Source: Yarrowia lipolytica (taxonomy: Eukaryota > Ascomycota > Dipodascomycetes > Dipodascales). Taken from it: a stretch of DNA of 64,000 nucleotides. The DNA is taken from the NCBI RefSeq assembly GCF_001761485.1, contig NC_090772.1, positions 1,362,501 to 1,426,500 of the forward strand, given 5' to 3'. This document shows positions 43,445-53,858 of this stretch, one piece after another; position 1 is the stretch's first letter; the number at the start of each line of letters is the position of its first letter. A program made the translations under genes and the position numbers. The notes beneath the pieces are model-generated. The model ran no database searches. It saw only the letters and a program-made list of their open reading frames with translations, and was not told the DNA's origin.

Positions 43445-45415
43445 TTAACACCGCTCAAACACCTTGTACAAACTCGGCATCGAGGTCACCACCACCACTC
43501 CCTCCTCCACACTGGAATGAGCAATGTAGTGGTCTCTCATTTTCTGAAACAGACCCACTACCAGGGCACTCTGGTCCACCGAGATGGTGAAGAGGTTGGC
43601 AATCGCGCGACACACGTCGTCGAAGCACTTCTTTTCATTGTCGTAGTTGCACTGAGCCAGCTGGGAGATGAACTTTCCGAGCTTTGCCACGTCGGGTGTG
43701 TATCCTGCCAGCAGAGATGGCAGGGAAACCAGCTTGGAGCCTTGCAGACCAATGTTGAAGTATTCAGCCAGCATCTCCTTGTTCTGGAGCAGAGTCCGTG
43801 CTTGCTTTTCTGTCCACAGATCGGTGAGGTCCAGGTTCAAGTCAAACGTTCCATAGTTTGAAAAGCCCTGGAGCGCTCGCTGGTAGAAAAAGTCATTGGA
43901 GAGCCGGGCATAATCCACCAAGAGAAGTTGGAGTTCGTACTGAATACAACAGAGTCGTTTTTGCGGGTCCACAATGCCCACAAACACGTGGTACTTGATG
44001 ATTTGCGTGATCAGAGCCGAGTGACTAGCTGTGTGGTCGTTGTAAAGGGTGTGGATTGATTTCAGGCGCGTTTGTTCGTATTGACGAGGGTTCTGGGTTG
44101 AGTCCAAGGTGGATGTGGGGTCAGGGGACTTGCCGGGTTGGGTCTCTTGGGTCTCGTGGTTGCGTGGTTCGTCTCTTACACGGGGTTCTTCTCGATCACG
44201 GGGCTCGTCTCGGTCACGGGACTTGAACTGTGACAAATCGACGGTCCCCGTTTCGTTCAACCTGACCTTCTTAAACGGCAGGTGCATCTGGGAGTAGTCG
44301 GTTCGGTTTTGGGAGTGGGGGTACTGGGGGTTTGAAGGTTTGTGAGCGGTGGACAACTTTTTGGCGTCGACCACGTCGAAGACACGTGACTCATCTATTT
44401 TGCTCAGCGTGTCGTCGACGAGGTTGCTGAGAAAGTCAACGATTTCTGCCTGGTGCAAAAACCGCACTTCCTGTTTGGTGGGGTGCACGTTGACGTCGAG
44501 GTTCTCCGGGTCAATGAACAGCGACAGGTAGACGAAGGGAAAGGCTTTGGTGGGCAGATAGCGGCTGTAGACGGCCACCAGGGCCTTTCGTATCGGCTCG
44601 CAGCTCACCAGGCGGTTGTTGATGAAGATGATAAATGTTGATTTGGTGTTGGAGTAGTTGGGGTTTGAAATGAGGAGCTCAGGGGCACGCGAGAGGCCAA
44701 TGTTGCTCAAGGTGGATATGACAGACTCATCGGCATTGTCGGTGTCATCTTCAACCTCCACCAAACTGCCACTGACTCTGGATCCATAGACCACCCGGAT
44801 TCTGTCTCGTTTGGAGCCCTTGAGAGTGAAGAGCATGGAGCTGTCATTCTGTCGGCGGAAGGAGAATTCGACGGAGTCGTTGTGGATGCCATATCTACTC
44901 ACCACATCGACGCACTTGGTGTGGCAATCGGCCTTATTCAGCGCCCGTAGCCGTTGCGGAGTGTTGAAGAACAAGTCCTGCACCGTAATCTGCGTTCCGG
45001 TATTACCGGCCTGAAGCGCCTGCTCGCTGATCTCGCCCAGCTCGTACTTGGCTCGAGACGCCGCTGGCTCGGACCGCAGCTTAGTGATCACCGTCACGTG
45101 ACTCACGTGCGAGATGCTGGCGAGCGCCTCTCCTCGGAATCCAAATGACGTCAGTGTGCGCAGGTCGTCGTGGGTATCGATTTTCGACGTGCACCAGCGT
45201 CGACACAGCAGCTTGAGGTCGTCGGGCGCGATCCCCGAGCCGTTGTCGGTCACTTGGAGCAACTTGACGCCTCCATCTTTGGTGATCACGTCGATACGCG
45301 TTGCTGCGGCGTCGATCGCGTTTTCAATCAGCTCTTTGAGCGCGTTTTGCGGCCCCACCACGATTTCCCCGGCCGCAATCTGGTTGATTGTCGTGCTAGA
45401 CAGTTGGTGGATCAT
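43445..45415 (-). CDS. MLH1: DNA mismatch repair protein Mlh1
   Basis: The 656-residue MutL homologue has an intact GHKL ATPase: INQIAAGE (11-17), ALKELIEN with catalytic Glu28 and Asn32, DNGSGI (57-62) and GFRGEALASISHV (92-104). The MutL transducer region (LDVNVHPTKQEVRF) follows, then an acidic/Arg-Asp-Glu repeat linker (RDRDEPRDREEPRVRDEPR) and the Mlh1-specific C-terminus FERC, which completes the endonuclease site of the Mlh1-Pms1 partner. It acts in the nucleus in mismatch repair and with Mlh3 in crossing-over. One oddity: where Mlh1 and other MutL proteins usually have xRPAN after IAAGE, this has VGPQN. Length is shorter than budding yeast (769), mainly in the linker. No intron. Confidence 0.93.
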   Translation of the reverse strand: MIHQLSSTTINQIAAGEIVVGPQNALKELIENAIDAAATRIDVITKDGGVKLLQVTDNGSGIAPDDLKLLCRRWCTSKIDTHDDLRTLTSFGFRGEALASISHVSHVTVITKLRSEPAASRAKYELGEISEQALQAGNTGTQITVQDLFFNTPQRLRALNKADCHTKCVDVVSRYGIHNDSVEFSFRRQNDSSMLFTLKGSKRDRIRVVYGSRVSGSLVEVEDDTDNADESVISTLSNIGLSRAPELLISNPNYSNTKSTFIIFINNRLVSCEPIRKALVAVYSRYLPTKAFPFVYLSLFIDPENLDVNVHPTKQEVRFLHQAEIVDFLSNLVDDTLSKIDESRVFDVVDAKKLSTAHKPSNPQYPHSQNRTDYSQMHLPFKKVRLNETGTVDLSQFKSRDRDEPRDREEPRVRDEPRNHETQETQPGKSPDPTSTLDSTQNPRQYEQTRLKSIHTLYNDHTASHSALITQIIKYHVFVGIVDPQKRLCCIQYELQLLLVDYARLSNDFFYQRALQGFSNYGTFDLNLDLTDLWTEKQARTLLQNKEMLAEYFNIGLQGSKLVSLPSLLAGYTPDVAKLGKFISQLAQCNYDNEKKCFDDVCRAIANLFTISVDQSALVVGLFQKMRDHYIAHSSVEEGVVVVTSMPSLYKVFERC

Positions 45416-45417
45416 AT

Positions 45418-45480
45418 GGTGGTTTTGGTGGTGGTTTTGGTGGTGGTTTTGGTGGTGGTTTTGGTGGTGATTTTGGTGGG
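45418..45480. repeat. 12-bp GGTGGTTTTGGT minisatellite at the MLH1 start
   Basis: About five units touch the ATG (45413-45415), so on the gene strand the leader reads as repeated ACCAAAACCACC. Leader length is therefore variable in principle. Confidence 0.85.
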
Positions 45481-46512
45481 TGGTAGTGGCGTCTTTTTAG
45501 AGTTGCGTTATCGTAATGTTAGTTGGATTTAGTTGGATGTAGTTGAACTTTAGTTGAACTCAGGATAGAAAAATCACATGGAATAGGGCCACAGAAGAAG
45601 ATGAAACCGGCTCAAATATTATCCAGTTCACGTTCAAACTCTTGTATTATTCTTTTCTATAATCGATTGCCCTCCAGGTCTGTTCTTTTTTTTGTTTTTT
45701 TTTTTTTTTTTTTTTTTTTTTTTGTTTTCTTTCTGCATATGTTCTATGGTTCCAAGCTCAACTAAAGTCTAAGTAAAAACGAAACGTTCAAATCGGGAAA
45801 ACGGAAGATTTTTGGAGAATTGGGGGGAAAATTGCATATGTTTCTGCAAATGATATATTTTACGCGTCGTAACATACATTTTGGTACTACTTTCATTCTT
45901 CTGGCATGTTTCCATCTCCAGATATGCACCCCCAGCGGAATATTTGTTCAACTAATTCTCAACTAATACCCAGACCTAAGTTGTTTTGTTTGAATAGTGG
46001 CTGAAGAGTCGATATTGATACCATTTGATAGTTCTTGTTTAGGTGAGTATGGAAATTACATCTCAAAGCCACTAACATGTCTCTCTTGAGCTCTCTGATG
46101 GTATTTCTATCACCTCAGGGACTTGACACAACAGGGTCATGGTTCATTGGCTTCCACGGGACGAAATTACAAATATTTGCTGGCAATTCGGAGCTCCTTG
46201 ATCCCCCCAGTAAGAATATGTGCTCAGATCCCGTCCACAGAGAATATATCACAAGTTGGACACTTTGTCAGATGGTCGTGGATTCTGCAGGCGTATGCAC
46301 TACACCGTGTTTGGCGATACTTGAGGCTCCGAGCAGTTGATCAATTCTCTCTGTGTATTCAGTAAATAGCATTTCTGTTCTTTTCCAGACAAAAGTCGTC
46401 GCTGGAAATCAAACTAGACCAACAGCGTCTCGCAGATGGCTGCGGGCACAACGTGGGCTGACAACAGTCTCCAAAAAAAAAAACTTGTGGTCACGCACCC
46501 TCACACCCACAC
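45481..46512. other. MLH1 upstream / P450 downstream region
   Basis: A T-run of about 40 with two interruptions (45685-45730) and AT-rich DNA are present. No gene was recognised. Confidence 0.45.
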
Positions 46513-46580
46513 CTTCACTTGATCCGAACCCTCACTTGATCCGAATCCTCACTTGATCCGAATCCTCACTTGACCCGAAT
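46513..46580. repeat. 17-bp minisatellite overlapping the P450 stop codon, four units
   Basis: Units CCTCACTTGATCCGAAT at 46513-46529, 46530-46546, 46547-46563 and 46564-46580. The last carries the P450 stop (46566-46568) and the codons before it (VRIRVK), so the array arose from the 3' end of the coding sequence. Confidence 0.85.
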
Positions 46581-48131
46581 CCTCACACCATCGCGATGAA
46601 CCATACTAAAGGAAGACATCTTCGGGGGAGGATCAACCACCTCCATATCCAACTCAACGGTATCGAACTCCTGTACCAGTCTTACCAGGGTGTAGCTGGC
46701 CTCCATGAGCGCAAATTGCTGGCCCAGACAGATTCGAGGACCGCCGTTGAACGGCAAATATTGCCATCCTTTGCCCACTCCCTCGTTCCATCGCTCTGGG
46801 CGGAAAATGTGACTGTCGGAGCCGTAGAAATCCTCTCGCATGTGTAGAGCAAAGACCGAGTAGGCCACTTTGGTTCCTCGAGGACAATAGAGAGGAAGCG
46901 AGCCGTCAGGACCGCCGCCGGTCGGCAGAAACGTGTCTCGCACTGCCACTCTCTGGTTCATGGGTACAGAAGGGTAGACACGAAGGGCCTCGTTGATGAC
47001 CGAGCGGACGTAAACACACTTGCGGAGCTCGTCGGAGGTCACGGGGCCGTCGGAAAACGTGTCGGTCACCTCCTGTCGCATTTTGTTCCAGATTTCGGGC
47101 CGTCGCGCCGACTCATACATGATCCAGGCCAGAACTGCGGCGGTGGTGTTTCTTCCCGCCAATAAAATGCCCAAAAGTTGGTCGCGGATGTATTTTTTGT
47201 CGTCGCAGACCTTGACCAGCTGGTTGGAGATGATGTATCGGTCCGTATCCTCCTTGTTCTCCAACGCTCGCTCCACATATCCGTCAACAAGTCTGTGAAC
47301 CGTGTCGATACTGTCTCGGTACTTTTTGTTGGAGGGTCGAAGCAACCAGTAAAACTGCTGTAGCCGCAACCGGATCGCGGTGAAGGTGAAGGCAACCTTG
47401 AAGGCCTGGGCAAACGATTCGGCGTTCTCACCCTGCTGGGTCAGCACGTTGAACGACTCCCCAGTGTCCTCTGACTCGCTTTTGTCGTCCTGGACGCTCA
47501 GCGAGTTGGTGCTTTCGCCAAACAAAAAATCGCTCGCCGAGTCCAACGTGAACTGGAAAAAGTACTTTTGGCAGTCAAATGATTGGACGCCGTAGCCACG
47601 GAAGACGTTGATCAGGCGGGTCACGTGCCGCTCGAGATCAGCGACGTTGGCGATGCTGTCGCGGGCAAATTGAGGTCGCAGCATGGCTCGCGAATGGGTC
47701 CATTGGTCTCCTTCCACGGAGAAGATGGCGTTTCCCAGGACGGGAAACATGGCCTTTCGTCGGATTCCAATGCTCCAATCCTTGAAATTCGTCGCCAGCA
47801 CCGTTTTGATCAGCTCCGGATCGCAGGTGATGATGTTCACCTTGCCCAGCGTCCGGGTGGGCAGAATGTAGCCGTACTTTTGGAAGTTTTGGTTGACGAA
47901 ATCGACAAAAAACGCACCCTTGGTTCGATTCAGAAACTCCACAAACTGCACCAGACCAAACGGGTTGCGCAAAAAGTTGTTTTGAACCTGGATATCCGCC
48001 ACCTTTTGCCCGGCGCCAAACTTGCCGCTCGCAAGCCATTTTTCGTACGCCCGCTGTTTGCGTCGGTAGTAATTGAGCCGCTGGTGCAGGAAAAAAAACA
48101 CGCAGCCGGCGAAAAGCAGTGGTAAGAGCAT
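46566..48131 (-). CDS. CYP52-family cytochrome P450 (n-alkane/fatty-acid hydroxylase type)
   Basis: This is a 521-residue microsomal P450 with an N-terminal anchor (LLFAGCVFFFLHQ, ~5-17). It has the C-helix WTHSRAMLRPQF (~144-155), the I-helix AGRNTTAAVLAW (325-336), EALR (381-384, the ExxR motif), FRPERW (443-448) and the heme loop FNGGPRICLGQQFAL with Cys468. These are the signatures of CYP52 (ALK) enzymes that hydroxylate the terminal carbon of n-alkanes and fatty acids with NADPH-P450 reductase in the ER. The genus has about twelve ALK genes and I cannot say which this is. Length is standard. A minisatellite begins inside the final codons. Confidence 0.9.
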   Translation of the reverse strand: MLLPLLFAGCVFFFLHQRLNYYRRKQRAYEKWLASGKFGAGQKVADIQVQNNFLRNPFGLVQFVEFLNRTKGAFFVDFVNQNFQKYGYILPTRTLGKVNIITCDPELIKTVLATNFKDWSIGIRRKAMFPVLGNAIFSVEGDQWTHSRAMLRPQFARDSIANVADLERHVTRLINVFRGYGVQSFDCQKYFFQFTLDSASDFLFGESTNSLSVQDDKSESEDTGESFNVLTQQGENAESFAQAFKVAFTFTAIRLRLQQFYWLLRPSNKKYRDSIDTVHRLVDGYVERALENKEDTDRYIISNQLVKVCDDKKYIRDQLLGILLAGRNTTAAVLAWIMYESARRPEIWNKMRQEVTDTFSDGPVTSDELRKCVYVRSVINEALRVYPSVPMNQRVAVRDTFLPTGGGPDGSLPLYCPRGTKVAYSVFALHMREDFYGSDSHIFRPERWNEGVGKGWQYLPFNGGPRICLGQQFALMEASYTLVRLVQEFDTVELDMEVVDPPPKMSSFSMVHRDGVRIRVK

Positions 48132-48805
48132 TTGGAGTGGCCGTGTTCAGTAGTCGGTCTATTGGCGGTCGTGTGGAGTGGTCGGACTATTTATGGCGGC
48201 CATGTCTCAAAAAACCAAGGTTTAGGTGGGCTTGTGGGGTATCATCAGAAAGGTAGGAACGTTCGGTTGAGTTTTTGAGACGGTTAAGATGGTTAACAAG
48301 TAGTTTGAGTCTGTGTGATTATTTATATCATTCTTTTTGTCGATTTTCCGTCTTTTCCGTCTATTTTCCGTCGATTTCCCGTTTTTTCCGTTTTTTCCGT
48401 TTTTTCTGTTCTTTATTCGTCGTCTTTCGTCCCCTTTTCATCATTTCTCCCGCCAAAAAACGTCGCTCTCATCACTCGCCCCAAAACAACTTCCACCGCC
48501 TCACCCAGAAACCTCTGCATCACGTGACTCTCGCCACATACCGCCATTTTCTACTCATAACCTCCAACCCCGCATTTTGCCCATTAACACATGCATTCCC
48601 CGCATTTGAAACATTTAACGTTTCATATCCGAAAACCCTATTAGTGATCAAGCCGTGACTGGGGCCTCGGTAGGAGAAGACAGGGTCGTTGCAGAGCATT
48701 AAAAAAGTGGCTGTTTGATAGGTTTCATGTTTACGAGTATTCTGCAAGTTTCAAAATCGAAATCGCAGCATTTTTCGGCTAGTATCCCTCGGCTCCAACA
48801 GGGAC
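48132..48805. other. P450 upstream region
   Basis: A pyrimidine-rich strand of (TTTTCCGTC)-type units lies at 48348-48410. A single CACGTGA lies at ~48521. No clear TATA box and no gene was seen. Confidence 0.4.
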
Positions 48806-49021
48806 ATGCTCATCTACCCTCGTCACTGCCACTTGAGCAGCTCATGGAGGATCACAGTTGGTCTCATTTGCTCTTTTGCTACCTTTCTGTTGGTATCCTC
48901 ATCTTCAGCCGCTTCTTCAGCCGCTTCTTCAGCCGCTTCTTCTGCTACAGCTTGGACGGATACCCCCAAAGAGATCCGTCACTTCCAATGGCCCATGGGA
49001 GCCGGCCAAGAAGATGTCTAG
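48806..49021 (+). CDS. Possible small secreted peptide (uncertain)
   Basis: A 71-residue ATG frame has a basic start, a hydrophobic core (ITVGLICSFATFLLVSSSS), then SAASSAASSAASSATA, and a 23-residue polar tail (WTDTPKEIRHFQWPMGAGQEDV). The layout resembles a signal peptide followed by a short secreted chain. The Ala-Ser part comes from a 12-bp tandem repeat (48906-48941), so the frame could equally be chance. No homologue is known to me. Confidence 0.2.
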   Translation: MLIYPRHCHLSSSWRITVGLICSFATFLLVSSSSAASSAASSAASSATAWTDTPKEIRHFQWPMGAGQEDV

Positions 49022-50080
49022 TGTGGACATCTCCAGATCTAGCAGCCTATCTCCTCCGACAAAGGTCGCCATGACTGTCCAGGACTCCCGAGTAACGCTA
49101 GGGTGGTATAATTTATATGGTCTTGTAGTGTGTCCTAGGGTAGAATGGTTCTGGTCCACATGTTTGAATCGATACAGAGGACGAAACCGAAGAGATAGGA
49201 AACTGCTGACTACTGCAGTCTGCAAATGAGTCGCTCGATAGCTTTCCCGGAAGCCCGTGTTTAATGTTCATATTGCCATTAAAAGTCCGAATACATCTAC
49301 TGGACCCACGATTTCGTCTCTTCTGATCTCGTGATGAATCTTCAGTTTGAACTTGGCGAAATTGTGTGGAAATGAAGACTCTAAGAAGCCTTTTTCCGGG
49401 AACATTCCAGACCCAACAAGCAGCCGGAGTGGATGGTATTTTGTTCAGGGGGCTATAGAATACTCTTATTCATCTTCCTCCTCTTGGTCTTGATCGATCC
49501 GCCTTGAGATCGCTAGTTGTTTTTACTAGTGTATTCCAACTAGTACCATTCCAACTGGAGGTTGATTGAGCTTCTAGAAGATCAGGCTCAGATGGAGACG
49601 CTGTCACTTCGCCGACTCACCCACTTCAGCTACAGTATTACCGCACTTGGTCCGTTTCTTCCATCTGCCAAGTTCCCTCGGCCCAAAAACACGCCTGGAG
49701 ATGTGGAACGCAGCAGATTGGTAAAGCCGCTAGTTGAGGTCTTTCTGAATGGGTATATTGGCAATTTAGCGGTTCCCCAAGTGTTAAATGTTCATATTAC
49801 GACTTTTCGCTCAATGACGGTATTGTATGGAGACGTACCTGTCTGAGAGCGGTAAATGTGGGTTTTGAAAGACAATGAGAGACAGAGACGGTTTTGAATG
49901 GGTTATTCGACGTTACCGTTCCACATTTGCCTCTTGGCAAAGGTCAATCGGTCTCTAGTCTCTATTCAAGTCTCTAGTATCATCATCTAGCTGCATTTAG
50001 AACCAATATCGGCTTCTAGAACTTGTGCTAGAAATCAGCAGTTAAATACAACCATCATTTTCCCTTGTTGCCATCCCCAA
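49022..50080. other. Intergenic, no gene recognised
   Basis: Short frames without motifs. Repeated CTAGT/TCTAGA-rich DNA lies at 49515-49575 and 49955-50010. Confidence 0.35.
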
Positions 50081-51670
50081 ATGCTTCCTCGATTCGACTT
50101 CTGCCCCAAAATCCCCCACATTGTTGTTTTGCTGCTGGCTTTGTCAGCCATGGCTAGCAGTGCCAAAATCGCCAGTCCGTTTGTGGACTTTGCGGTCCAG
50201 CCGCTCCAGGGACAGATGTGGGACCTATACACTGCCCATTTTCTATTGGACACGACAGGTGGAGTCTCTGTCGGCGACTTTTTTGTGTTTTCGCTGGAGA
50301 GCGACAATGAGCTGTTTACGCAGTCCTACGACACGACAATCTGGTCTGGAGACGTCCAGGTGGGTAGACTGAGCTCCGACGAGGCGTGGAACTTTCGATT
50401 CGACTTTGCTGAGTATGTTGAAAGACACCCTGATGCGAAGATTTCATTTTCCATCGAGTTTTATTTGGCGGAGCTGGCGCCCAAGTCGGTCAGCAAATGT
50501 CAACTAGAGGGGAAGAACATATTCAACAAATACACTTCACCTTTTGTTGACAAAATCAGCCAGTCCCAACTAAATCCCAACTCGGTCAAACTAAAACTGA
50601 AGGATGAAACCAAGGAGTTTCAGGCGACTCTCTTAGTCGAGAAACTGCAAGATACCGATATGAAAATGGTCAGAACGGCTCGTGGGGTATTATACACGCA
50701 AACTATCATGTTTCACAAGAACCAGCGTCACTTTGAGCTGTTTCTTCGCACTTCTCCTGGTCAATCTTGGGTCGACTTTTCCAGTCCCTTTGACAGTTTG
50801 TATTTTGTCGACAATGACGGCAATGTTGTTGATTCCGCCATTACTGCCCGTCCACGTGTTTCGGCTTCCAGAATCCACCTCAAAATTGTCATCCCCTACA
50901 TGGACGGAGTGGCCGGGATTTTTTTTGCGGCAACTACTCGACTTGGGCTCGAGCCGGGCGTGGTTCATATTTGCGCCACAGTAGCTGCTCAGGGCGAAGC
51001 CGCCACGCGGTGCCAGTCTCTCGGGTCGGGTCCGGACGGGGTTCCCGGCGCTCAGGGGTGGGTTGTTGGGGGCGAGAGTCTCGACGATGCCGAAAATCCA
51101 TTTCAGAGAAGGAATAGGCAGTTTAAGAGAGATATCAAGATTGGCGATTCGAGCGACTCGGGCAGAAACCCGTCCAATGGCAACAATAACGGCCAAGGAA
51201 ACGCTCCCGGGGGCTACTACGGTCATAACAACGGGTTGGGCAATGGACATCACAATGGCAACAATGACGGCAACAATAATGGCAACATTGACAATGAAGC
51301 TGCGACGGGATGGAGAGAGTTGGCAAGTGTCACAAGACCTGGTCCTTGGGTAATTGGACCTGGTGATTCTGTTGCGACGACGGCATCATACTCTCCAGGT
51401 TCTCCGACTCTTGGTGGATCGGGTTCGGGTTGGGGCCTTAACCCCGTCCCCACCCAACCCGCCCCAAAACCGATTCCGCCACTTCCCCGAACCCCTCTTC
51501 TGAAAACTACGGTCCCTTCTTTGGCCTCTGCTCCGGTTTGGGTCACTTCTCCGGTTTTGGCCTCATCCCCAGTCACAGATATACCCCAGGCCAATCTCGC
51601 CGGGTCTCTGCGAGTAGCTGTGATTACATTGTCTCTTCTGGTCTTTCTTGGTTTGATTTTGGTCTTTTGA
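50081..51670 (+). CDS. GPI-anchored cell-wall protein, adhesin-like
   Basis: The 529-residue precursor has a signal peptide (~1-27; hydrophobic IPHIVVLLLALSAMA). A ~300-residue beta-rich globular region follows (LLDTTGGVSVGDFFVFSLESDN, FELFLRTSPGQSWVDFSS, RIHLKIVIPYMDGVAGIFF). Next are an Asn/Gly/His repeat linker (GNNNGQG, NGLGNGHHNGNNDGNNNGN, about 366-400) and a Pro/Ser/Thr-rich stalk. The C-terminus is a short hydrophobic tail (LRVAVITLSLLVFLGLILVF) preceded by small residues, typical of a GPI attachment signal. The overall plan resembles fungal agglutinin/Als-type wall adhesins, but I see no certain domain match, so ligand and role are unknown. The ATG at 50081 is the first in frame before the signal peptide. 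Confidence 0.6.
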   Translation: MLPRFDFCPKIPHIVVLLLALSAMASSAKIASPFVDFAVQPLQGQMWDLYTAHFLLDTTGGVSVGDFFVFSLESDNELFTQSYDTTIWSGDVQVGRLSSDEAWNFRFDFAEYVERHPDAKISFSIEFYLAELAPKSVSKCQLEGKNIFNKYTSPFVDKISQSQLNPNSVKLKLKDETKEFQATLLVEKLQDTDMKMVRTARGVLYTQTIMFHKNQRHFELFLRTSPGQSWVDFSSPFDSLYFVDNDGNVVDSAITARPRVSASRIHLKIVIPYMDGVAGIFFAATTRLGLEPGVVHICATVAAQGEAATRCQSLGSGPDGVPGAQGWVVGGESLDDAENPFQRRNRQFKRDIKIGDSSDSGRNPSNGNNNGQGNAPGGYYGHNNGLGNGHHNGNNDGNNNGNIDNEAATGWRELASVTRPGPWVIGPGDSVATTASYSPGSPTLGGSGSGWGLNPVPTQPAPKPIPPLPRTPLLKTTVPSLASAPVWVTSPVLASSPVTDIPQANLAGSLRVAVITLSLLVFLGLILVF

Positions 51671-53858
51671 GGTTGAATATTGATTGTGAATGTATTGGTA
51701 CTGCTCTGGATGAGTTGTAGCTGAGTCGTAGCTCTGTATCTTTCTGGAGTTATGGACTGCTTTATCGTCGCGAGTATGACCAACATACGTTCCTCTCCGA
51801 CTTTGCCGTTGTCTGGAGTTGACTTCTGAACTCACTACCACCCATCACCAACTCGACATGTATTTAAATCAGATTCATCTCTTTTTACCACATATGTTGT
51901 AGTGCGCAATGTATTAAATCTCAATGCATTTCTGAGGTGCTCTGGATCAACAGGAGATGGACTATCGACTTGAACCAGGGTCTAGGAAGTGGTACAAGAA
52001 TACATTCACTGAAGAGATGTCTTCTCATAATTATAGAGTGACTCAGTGTGTGTAACGAACTCCATGTCAGACTGGTGGTGATGAAAAGTGTTATCTATCA
52101 AGTCAGTAGGACTTGCCAGCACGGATGTGTCAGGTCTTTGCGGGGGTTTCTCTGTCCTTTTCGCCGTTACAATGAACTGGAAACCATTGGTTATCCGAGT
52201 AGGTCTGTTTCGAAAACTGGAAACCATTTGTCATCCGAGTCAGACTCATTCCCACATGCACCTGAGATGAGCTATTGCGTTGATTATGCGAGATAACGCA
52301 TGTCGAGTCTTGGCGAGCTCGTTTCGGAGGTTGACAAAACTTTATTGGTTCATTGGAATTCCGACGGACCTGGCCAGACTGTTTAATCACCCTCGAACTG
52401 TCTAAATTGACCAAAAACGTGCTCTTGACTGAGCATTCGAACTGTTAAGCAGTAGGTAAGTGATTACTCGTAGTTGGAATGGCTCATGGATAGTAAATAG
52501 ATGCTCTTCGAAACTCAGACCGCTCAGGACTGTAATCCAGAAGAGGCAGAATAACAGACGGTTTTCGCCACTCTTCCAGACTAATACTTGTATGTTCGCA
52601 ACCTCCGAAAACTTGGTGTGTAGTTGTAGTCAAATGAAAGAGATACCGGACTCATATCGAGACAGAGCAATAATAGAGACTTTTAGAGCATTCCCAGGGG
52701 CCAATTGATGCCTTCTGATGTCAAATGACTCTGAATATCGTCTATTTCAGTCTCGCTCTGGCTTCCCGGGTCTGTTGTGGTCATTCACATTCCACATGGG
52801 CACGAACCCTTGGACCAGCGGAGTCCACTAAACGTTCTAAAACGCCCCGTAACAATCCTCAGAGTGAAAATTATTTTATCACGATCACCAAATATACCCT
52901 AGTCTTCTTTCATTGTTCTTAATCGAGCCCAGATCGGTCCTGAAGTTGTTCAAGCCGTATTGATACTACTTGTACAAGTGCCTGCCGACAAGAACAGTAC
53001 CGTACAAGTACTTGTAGTTGTCCGAATTGGCCCAAATAAATCTTCCAAATATACACTAATTGAAGATTGACTTGTGTTCAAGTCATATTTCCACTGAAAT
53101 CAGTTGCTCAATCACTTGTGGTTCCAATATGTCACCCATATACAAGTAGAAGTACTGTACTTACTGTTCTTGCACGTCCAAAAGTTGAACTTGAAATATG
53201 ACAATAGATCGAAATAAAATCCGAATCGTCCGGAATATTGTGTCAAATGAATTTCCGAACCGAGACAAGTCGAACGGTATCACTGAGCGCCCATTGCTGC
53301 TCACATATAATCCCACAATAAGAACCAAAATACCAGGGCAAATTCTCCTCAGAACAGCTCAATCTCGCTTTTCCGGTCGTAGATGGAATGAAAATGGTAG
53401 GATAATCATTAATAATCTTCATGAATTCCCTTCATCTGTAATATATCGGTATTCTCGCCGTTCTCTATACAAATTGGGTGTCAAGTAAATATCAACAAAA
53501 CGTAAACAAAACCCAAGTAAATCGAAAAAACCCTATAATTAAATTAAAAAAAAAAAAAAAAAATAAAAATAAAAAAAATAATAATCCATTGACCCAGATT
53601 CAAACCCTTGTAGTACAATAATCAATATATAATATATAAAATGTCAGAACTAGTGCAATAAGATGATATATCATTATATATCATTCTAGAACTTGTCCAT
53701 CATGCTTATCATTCATTAATCTACGCATAACATTGAACCGAGATGGATTAATCCTCCACCGATTCAGAACTCGATTGATTATCCATCGTTCTCCATAGAC
53801 AGTTCTCCATGGATAGTCCCCCATCGTGCTCCATCGATTAGTCCCCCGTCGAGTTCGC
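51671..53858. other. Intergenic, no gene recognised
   Basis: A 25-bp direct repeat (CTGGAAACCATT-GT-ATCCGAGT) lies at 52177-52242. An A-run (53546-53572) and ATATAT/TCATTATA hairpin-forming DNA (53660-53685) sit near the DID2 3' end. Confidence 0.4.
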
